In this document: in pieces, positions 61,319 through 64,000 of the stretch
Layout of the letters: each line of letters begins with the position of its first letter
Numbering within the stretch: the first letter of the stretch is position 1
NCBI GenBank assembly: GCA_026545225.1
Contig: CM048845.1
Location: forward strand, 95,358,533-95,422,532
Origin: Cornus controversa
Taxonomy: Eukaryota > Streptophyta > Magnoliopsida > Cornales > Cornaceae
DNA: 64,000 nt
Direction of reading: 5' to 3'
Translations under genes and position numbers: made by a program
The notes under the pieces: model-generated
The model's database searches: none
What the model saw: the letters and a program-made list of their open reading frames with translations, nothing else
Told to the model about the DNA's origin: nothing

Positions 61319-61784
61319 CTAGGGAGCAGCAGTGGATACTGGCACACGACTAACTCCGGGGCTATGTCCAGCAGGGGGTACTGGGGGTATAACTGGATTA
61401 TGAACAACGCCGGGGCTATGTCCGGCGGGCACACAACTAATGCCGGGGCTACCTCTGGGAGAGTGTACTGGTACACAACTAATGCGGGGTCTAAGGGGTA
61501 GTGCTGGATCATCACCAATACCGGGGCTATGTCCGGCAGGCACACAGCTAATGTCGGGACTCGGGGCTATCTCCGGCAGGGGGTACTGGCTCAATCTTCT
61601 TGTAACACTTTAATAATGTAAAAGTAGTATGAATCCTCGACCGACTTTTAGGGCTGCTCAAAGTGCCAACACGAAGAGAAAGAGCTGGTGGATGAAGTTT
61701 TGACGGCGGTGATGATGCCACTGCCAAGTAAAAGAGGACTGTACAAAAAAGAGTTAACATATAGAGTCTGTGATGTGAGGCCAT
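61319..61784 (-). pseudogene. CEP paralogue with a CEP-like repeat array, frameshifted
   Basis: From ATG 61784 it follows the intact CEP gene at 31.6 kb: MASHHRLYMLTLFCTVLFYL signal peptide, SKLHPPALSLRVGTLSSPKS spacer, TFTLLKCYKKIE. It then reads PVPPAGDSPESRH and stops at 61550-61548 (78 residues). The next frame stays open to 61319 and holds further CEP-like units (VPAGHSPGIGDDP, VPAGHSPGVVHNP, PPAGHSPGVSRVP). Two adjacent 7-mers, CGGGACT and CGGGGCT (61555-61568), suggest that a 7-bp duplication broke the frame. The proline-rich core A-G-H-S-P-G is kept in the array, but the family's F-R-P-T is lost. It also lacks the proximal promoter of the other copy. Confidence 0.78.
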
Positions 61785-62227
61785 GAGAGGATAGGTTATA
61801 TATATATATATACATTTTAAAGGAAAATGATTCATCCACTTAAGCTTATAATGCCAACTTATTTTGTACATTGGTCAACCCTAGGATCATTTTTCATGGA
61901 ATAAGACCTCTTGCTCATTGCACATAAAAAAAAAAAACCATGAGATCTTGTGACACGGGCTCTCTCTACTTACACATGCTAGCATATACTTGAGTCATTT
62001 TTAACCATTGGTCTACAACGAGGACAAGAAAGATATTCATATGATTTTTTTTAGATTAATTCAGTGTAATAATGTTTCCAAAGATATACTATGGTGGATT
62101 TTTCGGAGTCAGAAACACCATGAATTATGCAACAGTTAGGGATAAGTGCTAAATTAGAGTTTTTAACTTTTAAGAGAGAACAAAAATAAATGCATGAAAT
62201 GTAGTTTTATAAATGCTAAGTAGGATT

Positions 62228-62697
62228 TAGAAAGTACGATACGGATATGGGATATGAATCCAACACAATACAGAGGTGACTATACATCAATCTAAAAAAA
62301 TAGAATACGAACATAAATATGCCAAAAAGTAATAATATAATATATTATTATATATATAAATAATAATTTTTTGATCATTTTATCTGTATAATTATAAATG
62401 AAATCACTAATTTGAAGTGTCAAACTAAATGTTTGTTATTTTTGTTTTATTAAATTTTATATTATTTTTCTAATTAATTCATAATAACATTGAATCCCAT
62501 TCTTTTGAAAAAAACTTTATTATAAAAGCATTCCGACGTATCCTGGAAGTGTCCAAAACGTAACCTTGTCGTGTCTAATTAAAAAATAAAATATTTAAAA
62601 TTCAAGATACTTCTAGTCATATCCGACACGTGTCCAACACGTATCCTCATGTCCAATACTGTCACGGTACTCCGGAGAAGTATTTATGCTTCCTAGG
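62228..62697. mobile_element. MITE of the GTGTCCG family, copy 3
   Basis: Left TAGAAAGTACGATACGG, right inverted CTAGGAAGCATAAATAC, and inner CACGTGTCCAACACGTATCC as in the copies at 11.9 and 26.0 kb. No exact target-site duplication found; older or damaged. Confidence 0.55.
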
Positions 62698-63321
62698 TAG
62701 GGGTGCAGTAACAATCGAGAGTCTAAGTGTCAAAAAAATTGAACATATTCACTATCCAGGCTTCGATCATTCATAAAGAGAGAAATTAGAGATAATGTTA
62801 ATAGTAAAATTATATAAAAATTAAAGAGTGCTTCTAACATTTTGTGTGATTAATGTATACTCTAAAGAAAATTTTATAAAATATATAGCTATTAGAAGTT
62901 CGTGGCTAAGAAAATAACATATTTATAAATCTAGCGTGACCAAAATGCAAATGTTGATACAAGATAATATTATTAATGACAGGCCAATTAGTATAAACTA
63001 CAAAGTTATCAGCATAAGAGCCAATACTCATAAGCAAACATGTCCTTTAATGTAATAAATTCACTAACACTACTATCAACATAAAATATATAACAAATTG
63101 GGGGTGTGATATGCAAAAATCAGTTAGTCCTTCAAGCATTACCACTAAAAAGAACATCTTCACAGTTTCATAAACGATTCCGTTATGCATTGACCAATAC
63201 TTCTGATATTGTTGCACTGAATATTGTTATACTATGACTTCGACCTCTACCATGATCTAAAACCATGGTCTCGATCAGATCAGACGTATTATGAAAATAT
63301 AATGCGATGAAAGACTCAAAT

Positions 63322-63357
<36 letters not shown>

Positions 63358-63511
63358 ATATGTGATCCTGTCCATTATACACTAAAGCCATATGCACAAG
63401 ACTACAAGAGCATTGCCTTTTCATACATAGACATGTACATACAAATATTTAGTTACTCGGAGTTCTCCAACCATAATTCCGAAGGTATTACTGAAACTAC
63501 ATGTATGAAAT
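62698..63511. other. spacer downstream of the UPF0114 gene
   Basis: No gene. A (TA)n(CA)n tract lies at about 63322-63357. The 3' UTR of the gene to the right should begin at 63511. Confidence 0.5.
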
Positions 63512-63721
63512 TTATTTTGAGCCATTGAGCTTCGATAGCAGATACAGAGAACCAGAGGAAAGAAGCACAGAAGCTGAGAAGCAAAGCAAATCCACAGGAG
63601 ACTGAATAAGAGCCTTCCTACTCTTGTCAAATAATCCGATAAGAAGAATCATCACTATTACATGGCCAAGTTTGGTTTTCAACTCATTCACTGATTTTAT
63701 TTCTAACCATTTTGGCCGTTC
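63512..63721 (-). CDS. UPF0114 family membrane protein, last exon
   Basis: The exon begins after a polypyrimidine acceptor (TTTTCAG|GAA at 63722/63721) and ends with TAA at 63514-63512, giving 69 residues. ERPKWLEIKSVNELKTKLGH carries the W-L..L-K-x-K block typical of this family (bacterial YqhA is a member). Two hydrophobic stretches follow, HVIVMILLIGLF and LLCFSASVLLSSGSLYLL, both probable membrane segments, with a tail LSKLNGSK. Function of the family is not known; plant members are predicted organelle membrane proteins. Upstream exons lie beyond 64000; none was seen between 63722 and the edge. Confidence 0.8.
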   Translation of the reverse strand, partial: ERPKWLEIKSVNELKTKLGHVIVMILLIGLFDKSRKALIQSPVDLLCFSASVLLSSGSLYLLSKLNGSK

Positions 63722-64000
63722 CTGAAAATTTAAAACAAAAAAGATCAGGAAACTGAAATGGCAACAAAATACACGAACATTTGTAGCCATGAAATGGAAC
63801 AAGGTTGGGGCACTTTGTTTGTGGCCATCTTAGCGAGTGTTTTTCATTTTGACCGCATATTGAGAGAGAGTCATGAATGAACTTGTAGTCATTATGGTAG
63901 GAAAAGCAAGAATATAAGTAGACAAATATGAATTAGGAAAAATGCTCTATTAAAATAATATCAAAAGCAAAACAACTTCGATAAAAATTGTATGAGAAAT

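Noticed and set aside
61195..61545. 116-codon open frame across the CEP repeat array
   Set aside because: It is the wrong frame of the array (LPDIAPALV-type repeats); the neighbouring frame gives the CEP-like units.

Overview
This window is nuclear DNA of a flowering plant, most likely a eudicot. The basis is a split AP-4 epsilon gene with normal GT-AG introns, C-terminally encoded peptide (CEP) precursors, a plant UPF0114 membrane-protein exon, and a dense layer of plant transposons (Harbinger, hAT, Mutator-like, TRIM, LARD, gypsy, LINE). AT-rich spacers and (TA)n/(CA)n/(GA)n microsatellites fill the rest. There are no operons, rRNA or tRNA genes, or CRISPR arrays that I can see. I cannot name the species.

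Layout. 1-11.9 kb: the 5' half of AP4E on the minus strand (six exons, 470 codons from its first in-frame ATG) with its promoter at about 11.7 kb. Intron 2 holds a broken LINE. 11.9-34.3 kb: intergenic DNA built almost wholly from DNA transposons. These include a broken but nearly full-length PIF/Harbinger element (18.05-21.79 kb) and a 667-bp derivative of it (27.2 kb), a TRIM with intact target-site duplication (24.2 kb), several MITEs with recognisable duplications, a hAT element nested in a second TIR element (29.3-30.7 kb), and a fragment of a hydroxyphenylpyruvate reductase gene between GGTTC-rich repeats (17.1 kb). A compact intact CEP hormone gene lies at 31.6 kb on the minus strand.

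34-44 kb: Tourist-like MITEs, a local tandem duplication, a Pack-MULE that carries the promoter and N-terminal part of an S40/DUF584 senescence-regulator gene (35.66-36.97 kb), and a truncated long-LTR element (39.5-43.4 kb). 44.4-55.7 kb: a complete 11.3-kb LTR retrotransposon with 4,426-bp LTRs, 5-bp duplication GAATC, Met-tRNA primer site and polypurine tract, but only a 2.5-kb non-coding interior (LARD type). I noticed one base difference between its LTRs, so it inserted very recently. 57-60 kb: a broken gypsy gag with primer site, and two related LTR ends facing each other. 61.3-61.8 kb: a second, damaged CEP paralogue whose 3' part is an array of CEP-like repeats. 63.5-63.7 kb: last exon of a UPF0114 membrane protein whose remainder lies beyond the right edge.

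Working genes are therefore few: AP4E (vesicle sorting at the trans-Golgi network), one CEP peptide precursor (root and nutrient signalling) and the UPF0114 exon. They do not form a pathway together. The main interest is in translation start choice at AP4E, CEP duplication and decay, gene-fragment capture, and a young non-autonomous retrotransposon.
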